A stretch of 11,165 nt of DNA from JBFMFE01 sp040752295 (GCA_040752295.1 JBFMFE010000101.1:1-11165); one strand, 5' to 3'; counted from the first letter of the stretch, positions 1 through 6,409 are shown. Translations and numbers: made by a program. Notes: a model not told the origin generated them from the sequence alone.

Positions 1-1
1 C

Positions 2-460
2 GGGTCGCGGGTCTATACCCGCGACGGAAGTTTCCACCTGGACGCCTCTGGGAACCTCGTGGGCGCGGGAGGATACGTCCTGGACGCCGACGCGAGGTTC
101 ACCGAAGACACGATTGCGGTCCACGTTGACTCGGGCGGGACGGTTCTCGGCGTCGGTCCCGACGGCGCCCCCTATGTCGCGGGGAGAATCGAAACAGCCG
201 ACTTTCCCAACCCCGCGGGACTCGCGAAGATCGGCGACAACCTCTACGTCCCCACACCCGCCTCCGGCGAAGCCATCCCCGGCACGCCCGACAACGGCTG
301 GCTCGGGAAAATCGTCGCCGGCGGACTCGAGGCCTCGAACGTGAACGTTACGCGTGAAATGCTGGACATGCTGATCACGCAGCGGGGCTACGAGGCGAAC
401 CTGCGGACGATACGCACGCAGGACCGGATCACGGGATTCCTCTTCGACGCGAAAAAGTAA
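2..460 (+). CDS. flgG: Flagellar basal-body rod protein FlgG-like, C-terminal part (5' end outside window)
   Basis: The open frame is already running at the left edge, so only the last ~152 residues are present. FlgG forms the distal rod that crosses the periplasm and outer membrane beneath the hook. Family features visible in order are: YTRDGSFHLDASGNLV near the visible start; a short D1-type segment; NPAGL followed by GDNLYVPTPASG; then GGLEASNVNVTREMLDMLITQRGYEAN near the C terminus, which is the conserved flagellar rod/hook/HAP helix. The short distance between the TRDG and NPAGL blocks, without a large inserted domain, and the ASNVNV wording favour FlgG over hook protein FlgE; FlgF remains possible. 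The start at base 59 (GTG) is internal and not the real one. The gene converges on the methyltransferase gene with only 10 bp between them. Confidence 0.8.
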   Translation, partial: GSRVYTRDGSFHLDASGNLVGAGGYVLDADARFTEDTIAVHVDSGGTVLGVGPDGAPYVAGRIETADFPNPAGLAKIGDNLYVPTPASGEAIPGTPDNGWLGKIVAGGLEASNVNVTREMLDMLITQRGYEANLRTIRTQDRITGFLFDAKK

Positions 461-478
461 ACCGGATTATTCATCCGG
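452..478 (-). terminator. Hairpin plus T-tract at the end of the glycosylation operon
   Basis: CCGGAT (462-467) and ATCCGG (473-478) form a perfect 6-bp stem with a 5-nt loop. Read on the minus strand, the stem is followed by TTTACTTTTT (461 down to 452), as expected for an intrinsic terminator of the minus-strand operon. The methyltransferase stop codon (471-473) lies inside the hairpin, and the T-tract overlaps the 3' end of flgG. On the plus strand there is no T-run after the stem, so it should not terminate flgG transcription strongly. Confidence 0.5.
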
Positions 479-1367
479 GGAAATCGCAGGAATCGCCGGC
501 GCTCAAGGAAAAGCGGGTGCGGCTGCCGCCGGTTCCGGGCGGGATGTCGCCGGATTTAGTTCCCCACTGCACCACGTTCCAAGCCATGAAGCGCAGAACC
601 GGAAGCCTCAGAAGAAGGTCGTCCAGCGCCTTCAGGGGGAGAAACCACCAGCCGATGCCCTCGCGCGTCTCGGCGAGCATCGCCTTCCAGTAGCGCACCT
701 TGCCGGGGTCTTTGCGGTCTATCAGAAAGTACTTGAAAAAAAGCGTCAGCGTGGTGAGCCAGAACTCGCGGTGCCTGAGGTCGGGAAAATACCTGCGAGC
801 GAGGCGCAGGTCCGAAACCCCCAGCGGACGCTCGTCCTCGGTGCGCACGTCCGCCGCAAGCCTCCTGTAAACGTTTATGAAGGGGTTGTACCTGAGAGGG
901 TCCCAGGCGACGAAGAGTCCGCCGGTTTTGAGGGCGCGGCGCGCTTTCCTGAAGAACGAGTCCCTGTCGGCGACGTGGTGAAGGACGTTGGCGGCGTAAA
1001 CCACGTCGAAAGCCTCCTCTTCCGGCTCGAATGCCTCGAGGGACGAAACGACCGTGTTTATCTCAACGCCGTGCCTTCGGGCGCTTTCTTCGCAGACGGC
1101 TATCATCTTCGGCGAGACGTCCACGGCGGTCACCTTTGCGCCTTTCATAGCGAAATAGACCGGCGATTCACCCGTTCCGGCGCCGACGTCCAGCAGTTTC
1201 CTGTCCCCGAGTGCGCCTAAAATCTCCATAATGAAGCGATTCTCCTGCGCGGTCACCGCCTCGAACGCCGCCTCCACGCTGACCGTCCCCGGCTCGATCC
1301 CCTCCGCCCACCGGTCGTGAAAACCCCTCTCCCTCGCCGCCGAATGGTCATTGCGTCCGGCGCCCAT
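471..1367 (-). CDS. Class I SAM-dependent methyltransferase
   Basis: The protein has 298 residues with a Rossmann-type methyltransferase core. Motif I LLDVGAGTGES is at about 58-68, the acidic post-I strand AVDVSP at 81-86, and a VVYAANVLHHV motif-IV-like segment at 122-132. The C-terminal third is rich in aromatic and hydrophobic stretches (about 202-217 and 238-268) and may lie against the membrane. The segment with NPF...YRRL...RTEDERPLG...RRYF (about 161-194) resembles methyltransferases found beside lipid-linked sugar enzymes. The substrate cannot be read from sequence; a sugar or lipid made by the two upstream glycosyltransferases is inferred from context. The ATG start overlaps the end of the family 2 glycosyltransferase gene by 20 nt, and GAGGAG lies about 10 nt upstream, which points to translational coupling. 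Confidence 0.85.
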   Translation of the reverse strand: MGAGRNDHSAARERGFHDRWAEGIEPGTVSVEAAFEAVTAQENRFIMEILGALGDRKLLDVGAGTGESPVYFAMKGAKVTAVDVSPKMIAVCEESARRHGVEINTVVSSLEAFEPEEEAFDVVYAANVLHHVADRDSFFRKARRALKTGGLFVAWDPLRYNPFINVYRRLAADVRTEDERPLGVSDLRLARRYFPDLRHREFWLTTLTLFFKYFLIDRKDPGKVRYWKAMLAETREGIGWWFLPLKALDDLLLRLPVLRFMAWNVVQWGTKSGDIPPGTGGSRTRFSLSAGDSCDFPG

Positions 1368-2331
1368 CCCCGCACCGCTCCTCGACGTTGAACGTTTTCC
1401 TCACAAGATACAGCGGCCTTCGCTTCACTTCCCTGTGAATCCTGCCGACGTACATCCCCATAACCCCCATGGAAATCAGAATGACGCCCGAAAAAAAGAA
1501 AATGGATACGCTGATGGAAGACCACCCGCGTACAAGCCCCTCGTTGCCCGTGTAAAAGAGATAGAATATCCTCGCCGTCAGAACACCGCTGAGGAGAACG
1601 CTGAGCATACCGAACCAGATGATCAGCCTGAGAGGGAGGTCGGAGAAAGAAAGGATGGCGTCGGCGGCGAACCGGAGCATTTTAAGGAAAGGATATTTCG
1701 TGACGCCCGCCGCACGCGGTGCGCGCCTGTAGGGAAGCGCCTTCTGCTTGTAGCCGACCCACGCAGTGAGACCTCGAAGGAAACGGTCGGTCTCCTCCAT
1801 TCTTTTCAAGCCCTCGAGAACCTCCCTGCTGATGAGCCTGAAGTCACCCGCGTTCACGGGAAGTCCCGGCAGAAGGAACTTTTTCATGAGCCAGTAGAAA
1901 AAGTTGGCGGTGAAGAGCTTGAAAAACGTCTCCCCCGCCCTCTCCACTCTCTGTCCGTAAACAACGTCGTAACCCTCGCAGTATCCCTTCAGCATTTCCG
2001 GCACAAGCTCCGGCGGGTCCTGAAGATCGGCGTCCATTATCACGACCGCGTCGCCGGCCGCCAGGTCCATCCCCGCTGTTATGGCGATCTGGTGCCCGAA
2101 GTTGCGGGACAGAACCGCGACGCGGACATGGGGAGATTCCCCCGCCCACGCGCAGACCTTCTCCGTCGTGCCGTCGTCGCTGCCGTCGTCAACGAGGATG
2201 ATCTCGAGAGGGCACCCGAGGGCATCATTCAACTTCGCCATCTCTTCCCTCAGGCGCGGGATGACTTCCACCTCGTTGTACACGGGGACAACCACCGACA
2301 AGAGGCGGGGCATGTCTCTGGGAAAAAGCAT
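1348..2331 (-). CDS. Family 2 glycosyltransferase, GtrB/DPM1-like, with two C-terminal membrane helices
   Basis: The protein has 327 residues. A GT-A fold domain comes first: LSVVVPVYNE at 11-20, VDDGSDDGT at 47-55, DADLQDPPE at 100-108 (the DxD-type metal and nucleotide site) and NAGDFRLI at 160-167. Two hydrophobic helices follow, at about 234-260 and 272-294. This is the architecture of enzymes that transfer a sugar from a nucleotide donor to undecaprenyl phosphate at the cytoplasmic face of the inner membrane (GtrB, ArnC, DPM1 type). The sugar is not predictable. The ATG at 2331 is preferred because GGAGGG sits 8 nt upstream; the in-frame ATG at 2313 lacks a comparable site. The neighbouring GT-C enzyme is a plausible user of the product. 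A 131-nt gap to that upstream gene holds a possible internal promoter. Confidence 0.92.
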   Translation of the reverse strand: MLFPRDMPRLLSVVVPVYNEVEVIPRLREEMAKLNDALGCPLEIILVDDGSDDGTTEKVCAWAGESPHVRVAVLSRNFGHQIAITAGMDLAAGDAVVIMDADLQDPPELVPEMLKGYCEGYDVVYGQRVERAGETFFKLFTANFFYWLMKKFLLPGLPVNAGDFRLISREVLEGLKRMEETDRFLRGLTAWVGYKQKALPYRRAPRAAGVTKYPFLKMLRFAADAILSFSDLPLRLIIWFGMLSVLLSGVLTARIFYLFYTGNEGLVRGWSSISVSIFFFSGVILISMGVMGMYVGRIHREVKRRPLYLVRKTFNVEERCGDGRRTQ

Positions 2332-2365
2332 CTCGAAGTCCCTCCGGGCGGGTTTTTGCCTCCCA

Positions 2366-2374
2366 ATTGTAGCA
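2366..2374 (-). promoter_or_regulatory. Candidate extended -10 promoter ahead of the GtrB-like gene
   Basis: Read on the minus strand, TGCTACAAT matches an extended -10 element (TGn plus a TATAAT-like hexamer). Transcription would start near 2359 and give a leader of about 28 nt that contains the GGAGGG ribosome binding site of the gene starting at 2331. A TTGACG further upstream (2384-2389) is only 12 nt from the hexamer, too close to act as its -35. The element may provide extra transcription inside the operon. Support is moderate at best. Confidence 0.35.
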
Positions 2375-2462
2375 CCCGGGACGCGTCAAACTCCAGAGGG
2401 GATACGCGCGACGGTGCGCGCGCCGAACGCCTGAAACGCCGCGGTACGCCTCAAATCGTCTC

Positions 2463-3665
2463 TTACGAGATGACAAAGGGCGGCCCGGGGAGTGGAACCA
2501 GGTACGCGAACACCCACACCGCGTGCAGCACAAAACCGACTGCCGAAAATGCCGGAACGAATCTCACGAACCGTTCGCCGAGGACCGAGGCGAGCGGGAT
2601 CAAGGCAAGCGCCGACACCGGACCGTACATCGGAAACATGTACCGCGCCTGCGCAGTTGGAAAGCGCATGTTTATCGCCGCCTGCTGTCCGAGAAAAAGC
2701 CCGACGCAGAAAAGAAAGGAAAGAACGAGATGTCTCCTCAACGGGTCGGTCCCGCGTCGAACCACGACCGGCGCCGCCCCCATAAGCAGGACCGCTGCGC
2801 CCGAGAGCGCGAAGTAGAACGCCTTCAGTGACAGCGGGAGGCCCGCCGGCTCGCCGCGCAGATAGTCGTTCGTCAGCCAGAGATTCAACATAAGGGTCTT
2901 CAAAAACCACGCGAAGTTGGAAGGAGAGTAGAGAGGATGAGGGGGGGCGTTCTCGAGCTTGTTGAAGAGCGTTCTTTCGCCGATCCTCGACCAGCCGAGA
3001 ACGTACCACCACCCCGCGACTGCCGAAAACACGAGGAGGAACAATGCCAGCTCAAGTGCGAGCCGCTTCCAGCCCCTGCCCCGGTTGTCGGGATGAAAGA
3101 GGTAAAAAAACGCGAAGAACGGCGGAAGAAAGTTCGCCGTTATCTTGAACAGGCAGCTCACGCCCGCAGCAAGTCCGCACGCCGCCGCCGCGCGCGCGCC
3201 GCCGCCGCCGCGGGTCAGAACGAGCATCACGTATATCGCAACCGTCCCGGCGCATATCACCCCGGCGTCGTTGCTGACGACCGCGCTCGTCGCGACGAAC
3301 ATGGGGTTGACCGCCGCCGCCGCCGCCATTCCCGCGCCGAGCCACGGCGCGCCAAGTCCGTCGCGCCCCATCCTGTATAAGAAGTAAACGCTCACGGCGC
3401 CGAACAGCGCCGACAGAAGGCGTATCCAGTTATCCAGGAAACCGGCGTCCCGCCCCCTGAACGGCAGCGCCCAAGCCGCCGCCGCCGCGTAATAAAGCGG
3501 GGGGTGCGCCGCCTCGTATGTTTCCTCGCGCGTCGGAAGGCGCCCCTCATAAAGAATGCGCTTCACGTAAAAGTAGTGAAACGGCTCATCCGAGTTCTGC
3601 CACCGCGGTATGCACAGCGAATAGCACACCGCCGCCGCAAGGAACGCGGGAACAAGGAGTGACAT
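2463..3665 (-). CDS. Membrane GT-C glycosyltransferase (PMT/ArnT/DUF2142-like)
   Basis: From the ATG at 3665 the protein has 400 residues and about ten strongly hydrophobic segments. Near the N terminus the first membrane helix is followed by a periplasmic loop carrying NSDEPFHYFY (acidic Asp-Glu about residues 26-27) and then HPPLYY about residues 54-59. These are typical of GT-C enzymes that take sugars from polyprenyl phosphate donors. Late in the protein, ARYMFPMYGP resembles the GRYLFP segment of the same families. It would act at the periplasmic side of the inner membrane, probably with the polyprenyl-phosphate sugar made by the GtrB-like product. The acceptor (lipid A, another glycolipid, or protein) is unknown. 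The frame also allows a GTG at 3707. That codon lacks a ribosome binding site and sits about 6 nt from the predicted transcription start, inside a hairpin loop, so the ATG is preferred, although its own site (GAGG, 3 nt away) is close. Confidence 0.82.
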   Translation of the reverse strand: MSLLVPAFLAAAVCYSLCIPRWQNSDEPFHYFYVKRILYEGRLPTREETYEAAHPPLYYAAAAAWALPFRGRDAGFLDNWIRLLSALFGAVSVYFLYRMGRDGLGAPWLGAGMAAAAAVNPMFVATSAVVSNDAGVICAGTVAIYVMLVLTRGGGGARAAAACGLAAGVSCLFKITANFLPPFFAFFYLFHPDNRGRGWKRLALELALFLLVFSAVAGWWYVLGWSRIGERTLFNKLENAPPHPLYSPSNFAWFLKTLMLNLWLTNDYLRGEPAGLPLSLKAFYFALSGAAVLLMGAAPVVVRRGTDPLRRHLVLSFLFCVGLFLGQQAAINMRFPTAQARYMFPMYGPVSALALIPLASVLGERFVRFVPAFSAVGFVLHAVWVFAYLVPLPGPPFVIS

Positions 3666-3695
3666 GAACCTCGATGCTGACAGGTTCTCTTCGGG

Positions 3696-3715
3696 TCCGG
3701 ATTTCACAATCCGGA
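3696..3715. repeat. Perfect 8-bp inverted repeat at the 5' end of the GT-C operon
   Basis: TCCGGATT (3696-3703) and AATCCGGA (3708-3715) are separated by a 4-nt loop. The repeat covers the predicted transcription start of the minus-strand operon, so it could be an operator or a stabilising 5' hairpin in the mRNA. The alternative GTG start codon of the GT-C gene lies exactly in the loop. Confidence 0.5.
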
Positions 3716-3719
3716 ACGA

Positions 3720-3748
3720 ATTATAGCCCCCCCTCTGCGCGGGGACAA
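3720..3748 (-). promoter_or_regulatory. Sigma70-like promoter for the glycosylation operon
   Basis: On the minus strand TTGTCC (3748-3743) is followed after exactly 17 nt by a perfect TATAAT (3725-3720). Transcription should start near 3713, giving a leader of about 48 nt for the ATG at 3665 but almost none for the GTG at 3707. A 6-bp inverted repeat with CCGGCG/CGCCGG arms (3750-3764) adjoins the -35 on its upstream side and could bind a regulator. Confidence 0.6.
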
Positions 3749-3799
3749 ACCGGCGAAGCGCCGGAAGGGCGGCGGCGCGGCGATATTTTTTCCCTGCGC

Positions 3800-3828
3800 T
3801 TCACAAGGCGCGGGAAATGATGTAACAT
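3800..3828 (+). promoter_or_regulatory. Candidate promoter for the acyl-CoA dehydrogenase pair
   Basis: TTCACA (3800-3805; 5 of 6 to consensus) lies 17 nt before TAACAT (3823-3828; 4 of 6). The start point would be near 3835, leaving a leader of about 165 nt before the ATG at 4000. The -10 overlaps an 11-bp palindrome, GATGTAACATC (3819-3829), and the start point abuts a second one at 3836-3849. That arrangement suits repression by a dimeric regulator. No stronger plus-strand promoter was seen in the gap. Confidence 0.4.
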
Positions 3829-3835
3829 CCCACAT

Positions 3836-3849
3836 GTGAAAGGTTTCAC
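3836..3849. promoter_or_regulatory. Palindromic operator-like site GTGAAAGGTTTCAC
   Basis: GTGAAA and TTTCAC are perfect complements separated by GG. The site sits at the predicted start point of the plus-strand promoter and 7 bp downstream of the palindrome GATGTAACATC. A fatty-acid or acyl-CoA responsive repressor of TetR or GntR type is plausible from the genes controlled, but the regulator is not in this window and the sequence is not an exact match to a site I recognise. Confidence 0.4.
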
Positions 3850-3920
3850 GAACCGCCGGACGGAGCAACTCAACCTCGAATTGAACTTGCACGTCCTTTA
3901 TCAATCAAATGAATTATTCC

Positions 3921-3939
3921 AACAGGCTGAAAGCCTGTT
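3921..3939 (+). repeat. 8-bp inverted repeat in the leader of the acyl-CoA dehydrogenase mRNA
   Basis: AACAGGCT (3921-3928) and AGCCTGTT (3932-3939) flank a 3-nt GAA loop. No T-tract follows on the plus strand, so it is not an intrinsic terminator. It may be an mRNA hairpin or a protein-binding site about 60 nt ahead of the first dehydrogenase start. Confidence 0.45.
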
Positions 3940-3999
3940 CCACTTCAAATCCTTCGCCGCGTCCTTCGCTGTTCCATAATCTATTAAGGGAGAAAAACC

Positions 4000-5169
4000 A
4001 TGGATTTTGACCTTACGGAAGAACAAATAGCCTTCAGAAGATCGTGTTACAACTTTGCAAAGAAAGAAATCCTGCCGCTTGTTGAAGAATACGAACTGAA
4101 AGGCGAATTCATCCGCCCGGCGTGGAAAAAAATGGCTGAATTCGGGCTGATGGGGCTGCCGTTCCCCGAGGAATACGGGGGAAGCGGCGCCGACGTCCTG
4201 ACCACGCTCGTCGGTATGGAAGGGCTTGCGCACGGCGGCGCCGACGCCGGCACATGCCTCTCCTGGGGCGCTCACACGATCCTGTGCGGCGTGCCCATCT
4301 GGCTACTTGGCGCCGACGAACAAAAGAAAAAATACCTCCCGCCGATCGCCGCCGGCGAGTGGATCGGGGGCTTCGGACTGACCGAGCCGAACGCGGGTTC
4401 CGACGCCGCGGGGGTCCAGACAACGGCGGTGAAAAAGGGCGACAGGTACATCCTCAACGGAACAAAGATGTTCATAACGAACGGACCGATCGGAAAGGTC
4501 TTCGTCGTCATCGCCGTCACCGACAAGACCGCCGGGCACTTCGGCATCAGCGCCTTCATCGTCGAAAGCGGATTCCCAGGCTTCTCCATCGGCAGGGAAC
4601 TGAACAAGATGGGAAACCGCACGTCCACGACCTCGGAACTCATCTTCGAGGACTGCGAGGTCCCGGTCGAAAACATACTCGGACCGGAGGGCTACGGCTT
4701 CATCACCGTCGGCAAGACCATACTCGAGTGGGAGCGCTCTTGCCTCCTCGCCGCCGGACTCGGAGGTCTCCAGGCGGGACTCGACCTCTGCATAGCATAC
4801 GCGAAGGAAAGAAAGCAATTCGGCAAGCCCATAGCGGAATTCCAGGCGATCCAGCACAAGTTGGTGGACATGAAAACCGCCATCGAGGCGTCGCGCCTCC
4901 TCATCTACAAGGTCGCCTGGCTCAAGGACAACGACATGCCGGGCATGCTCGAGGCGTCCATCGCGAAGCTCTACATCTCCGAAGCCGGGATGCGCTCTGC
5001 CGACGAAGCCGTTCAAATCCACGGCGGGTACGGCTACATGAAGGAGTACCCGGTCGAGCGCGGATTCCGCGACGCCAAGCTCGGAACCATCGGCGGGGGG
5101 ACGTCAGAAATCCAGCGCAACATAATCTCACGCCTCACGCTCAACCTCAAGAAAGGAGGCGCACGCTGA
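4000..5169 (+). CDS. Acyl-CoA dehydrogenase 1, isovaleryl/long-chain-like catalytic layout
   Basis: The protein has 389 residues, the normal length for a cytoplasmic FAD-dependent acyl-CoA dehydrogenase. These enzymes introduce a trans-2 double bond into acyl-CoA and pass electrons to electron transfer flavoprotein. Visible features are the N-terminal helical domain (1-~120), signature FGLTEPNAGSD (125-135), the beta domain to ~225, and a C-terminal helical domain with QFGKPIAEFQ (273-282) and QIHGGYGYMKEYPVERGFRDA (339-359). Where MCAD and SCAD have their catalytic Glu (the EGT motif), this protein has Gly366 (IGGGTSEIQ). Glu245 in LEWER aligns with the catalytic Glu of isovaleryl-CoA and long-chain dehydrogenases, so it is probably active with that layout. 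The start has AAGGGAG 7 nt upstream. Its stop overlaps the next start by one base. The substrate is not fixed by sequence; branched or long acyl-CoA is inferred. Confidence 0.95.
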   Translation: MDFDLTEEQIAFRRSCYNFAKKEILPLVEEYELKGEFIRPAWKKMAEFGLMGLPFPEEYGGSGADVLTTLVGMEGLAHGGADAGTCLSWGAHTILCGVPIWLLGADEQKKKYLPPIAAGEWIGGFGLTEPNAGSDAAGVQTTAVKKGDRYILNGTKMFITNGPIGKVFVVIAVTDKTAGHFGISAFIVESGFPGFSIGRELNKMGNRTSTTSELIFEDCEVPVENILGPEGYGFITVGKTILEWERSCLLAAGLGGLQAGLDLCIAYAKERKQFGKPIAEFQAIQHKLVDMKTAIEASRLLIYKVAWLKDNDMPGMLEASIAKLYISEAGMRSADEAVQIHGGYGYMKEYPVERGFRDAKLGTIGGGTSEIQRNIISRLTLNLKKGGAR

Positions 5170-6314
5170 TGAACTTCAGGCTCTCCGAGGAACAGGAGGC
5201 TTTCCAGAAAGCCGTCAGGACGTTCTGCGAAAGGGAAATAGCGCCCTCCGCGGCGAAAGTGGACCGCGAGGAAATGTACGCTCACGACAACTTCAGAAAA
5301 CTCGGCGCGATAGGACTCCTCGGCGTCACCTTCCCCGCGGAATGCGGGGGCGGCGGCGGCGACCTCCTTACGTACGTCGTCGGCGTGGAAGAACTCGCCG
5401 CGGCGTGCGCGTCAACCGCCCTCGCCGTAAACGCCACAAGCTCGCTGTGCGGCTCGCCCATCGTAAAATTCGGGACGGAAGAGCAGAAGAAGAAATACCT
5501 TCCCGGGCTTGCCTCCGGCGAGAAGATCGGGTGCTTCGCCCTCACCGAACCCGGGTGCGGTTCCGACGCCGCCGCGATAAAGACCCACGCCGAAAAAAAG
5601 AACGGCTCGTACCTCATCAACGGCGCCAAGATGTTCATCACCAACGGTCCCGTCGCGGACGTCGCCGTCGTCATCGCCCGAACCAGCAGGGATAAAGGCG
5701 CCAGGGGCATCAGCGCTTTCATCGTCGAAAAGGGCGCGCCAGGGTTCTCCTCCGGCAAGCCCATCCGCAAACTGGGAGTCAGAGGCTCCACCACCTCCGA
5801 GCTGATCTTCGAAAACTGCGAGGTCCCCGCCGAAAATCTCCTCGGCGCCGAGGGCGAAGGTTTCAGCCTCGCCATGACTTCCCTCGAGTACGCCCGCGTC
5901 GTCATGGCGGCTTTCTGCGTCGGCGTCGCGCGCGCCTGCCTCGAGGACTCCATCGCCTTCGCCGAGACACGCACCGCCTTCGGCAAACCCATCGGCGCGT
6001 TCCAGGAAGTCAACCACAAGATCGCCGACATGAGAATGTACATCGAGACCTCGAGGAACCTCACGCACTACTCCGCGTGGCTCAAGCAGAACGACAGACC
6101 CGAGGCGAAGATAATGATACCCATCGCCAAGCTCCACGCGTCGGAGACCGCCACGAAGATCGCAAACGACGCGGTCCAGATACACGGCGGGTACGGCTAC
6201 ACCGCGGAGTACAGGGTCGAACGCCTCTACCGCGACGCAAAGATCGGCGAGATCGGCGAAGGCACTTCCGAAATCCAGCGCCTCATCATCGCAAGGGAAC
6301 TGCTCAAAGGCTGA
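5169..6314 (+). CDS. Acyl-CoA dehydrogenase 2, short/medium-chain-like catalytic layout
   Basis: The 381-residue flavoprotein resembles the preceding gene along its whole length but has clearly diverged. Signature FALTEPGCGSD is at 123-133, FGKPIGAFQE at 271-280, QIHGGYGYTAEYRVERLYRDA at 337-357 and IGEGTSEIQR at 362-371. Glu364 occupies the MCAD/SCAD catalytic-base position, while the alternative position (Ala242 in LEYAR) has no acid, the reverse of its neighbour. The frame stays open far upstream on this strand, but the ATG at 5169 is the real start: it follows AAGGAGG by 9 nt, overlaps the previous stop as TGATG, and begins with the family-typical MNFRLSEEQ. The pair is one transcription unit and would feed electrons to ETF in fatty-acid or branched-chain amino-acid catabolism. 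No ETF, thiolase or hydratase gene is in view. Confidence 0.95.
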   Translation: MNFRLSEEQEAFQKAVRTFCEREIAPSAAKVDREEMYAHDNFRKLGAIGLLGVTFPAECGGGGGDLLTYVVGVEELAAACASTALAVNATSSLCGSPIVKFGTEEQKKKYLPGLASGEKIGCFALTEPGCGSDAAAIKTHAEKKNGSYLINGAKMFITNGPVADVAVVIARTSRDKGARGISAFIVEKGAPGFSSGKPIRKLGVRGSTTSELIFENCEVPAENLLGAEGEGFSLAMTSLEYARVVMAAFCVGVARACLEDSIAFAETRTAFGKPIGAFQEVNHKIADMRMYIETSRNLTHYSAWLKQNDRPEAKIMIPIAKLHASETATKIANDAVQIHGGYGYTAEYRVERLYRDAKIGEIGEGTSEIQRLIIARELLKG

Positions 6315-6364
6315 CCCGCGGGCACAGACATGAGCGGGGCGCCGCCGGAAGCGCCGCACGACCG

Positions 6365-6393
6365 TTGCCGTTGCGGACCATTGAATTTATAAT
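6365..6393 (+). promoter_or_regulatory. Upstream sigma70-like promoter of purC
   Basis: TTGCCG (6365-6370), a 17-nt spacer and a perfect TATAAT (6388-6393). Transcription would start near 6400, about 27 nt before the purC ATG. This leaves room for the weak GAGCGGGA ribosome binding region. It overlaps a second promoter-like element displaced by 16 nt. Confidence 0.6.
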
Positions 6394-6409
6394 CAGGCGC
6401 CTGTAATAT
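6381..6409 (+). promoter_or_regulatory. Downstream overlapping promoter-like element of purC
   Basis: TTGAAT (6381-6386), a 17-nt spacer and TAATAT (6404-6409). Its start near 6416 would leave only about 11 nt before the ATG at 6427, so it would yield a very short leader. It may be used at a different level from the upstream element, or it may be an AT-rich coincidence within the same region. Confidence 0.4.

Noticed and set aside
2372..2389. TTGACG as a -35 for the TACAAT element before the GtrB-like gene.
   Set aside because: The spacer is only 12 nt, too short for a sigma70 promoter; only the extended -10 reading is kept, at low confidence.
1351..2817. A 488-codon plus-strand open frame opposite the glycosyltransferase genes.
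   Set aside because: It is Arg/Pro/His-rich without motifs, overlaps three genes with clear motifs on the minus strand and ignores their boundaries.
3165..3345. GCC/GCG-rich trinucleotide-like runs inside the GT-C gene as a possible repeat array.
   Set aside because: They encode alanine- and glycine-rich membrane helices and a short GGGG stretch in frame; periodicity is irregular and explained by coding.
3704..3904. A 66-codon minus-strand open frame in the divergent gap.
   Set aside because: It has no recognisable domain or ribosome binding site and overlaps the promoters and palindromes of the region; composition alone explains it.
4254..5168. The upstream 305 codons of the open frame that contains acyl-CoA dehydrogenase 2, which could suggest a fused N-terminal domain.
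   Set aside because: This stretch is an out-of-frame reading of acyl-CoA dehydrogenase 1 (Arg/His-rich, no domain). The ATG at 5169 has a strong AAGGAGG and the standard family N terminus.
6338..6355. GGCGC/GCGCC inverted repeat after the second acyl-CoA dehydrogenase as a terminator.
   Set aside because: The stem is 5 bp with an 8-nt loop and no T-tract follows, so intrinsic termination is not supported.
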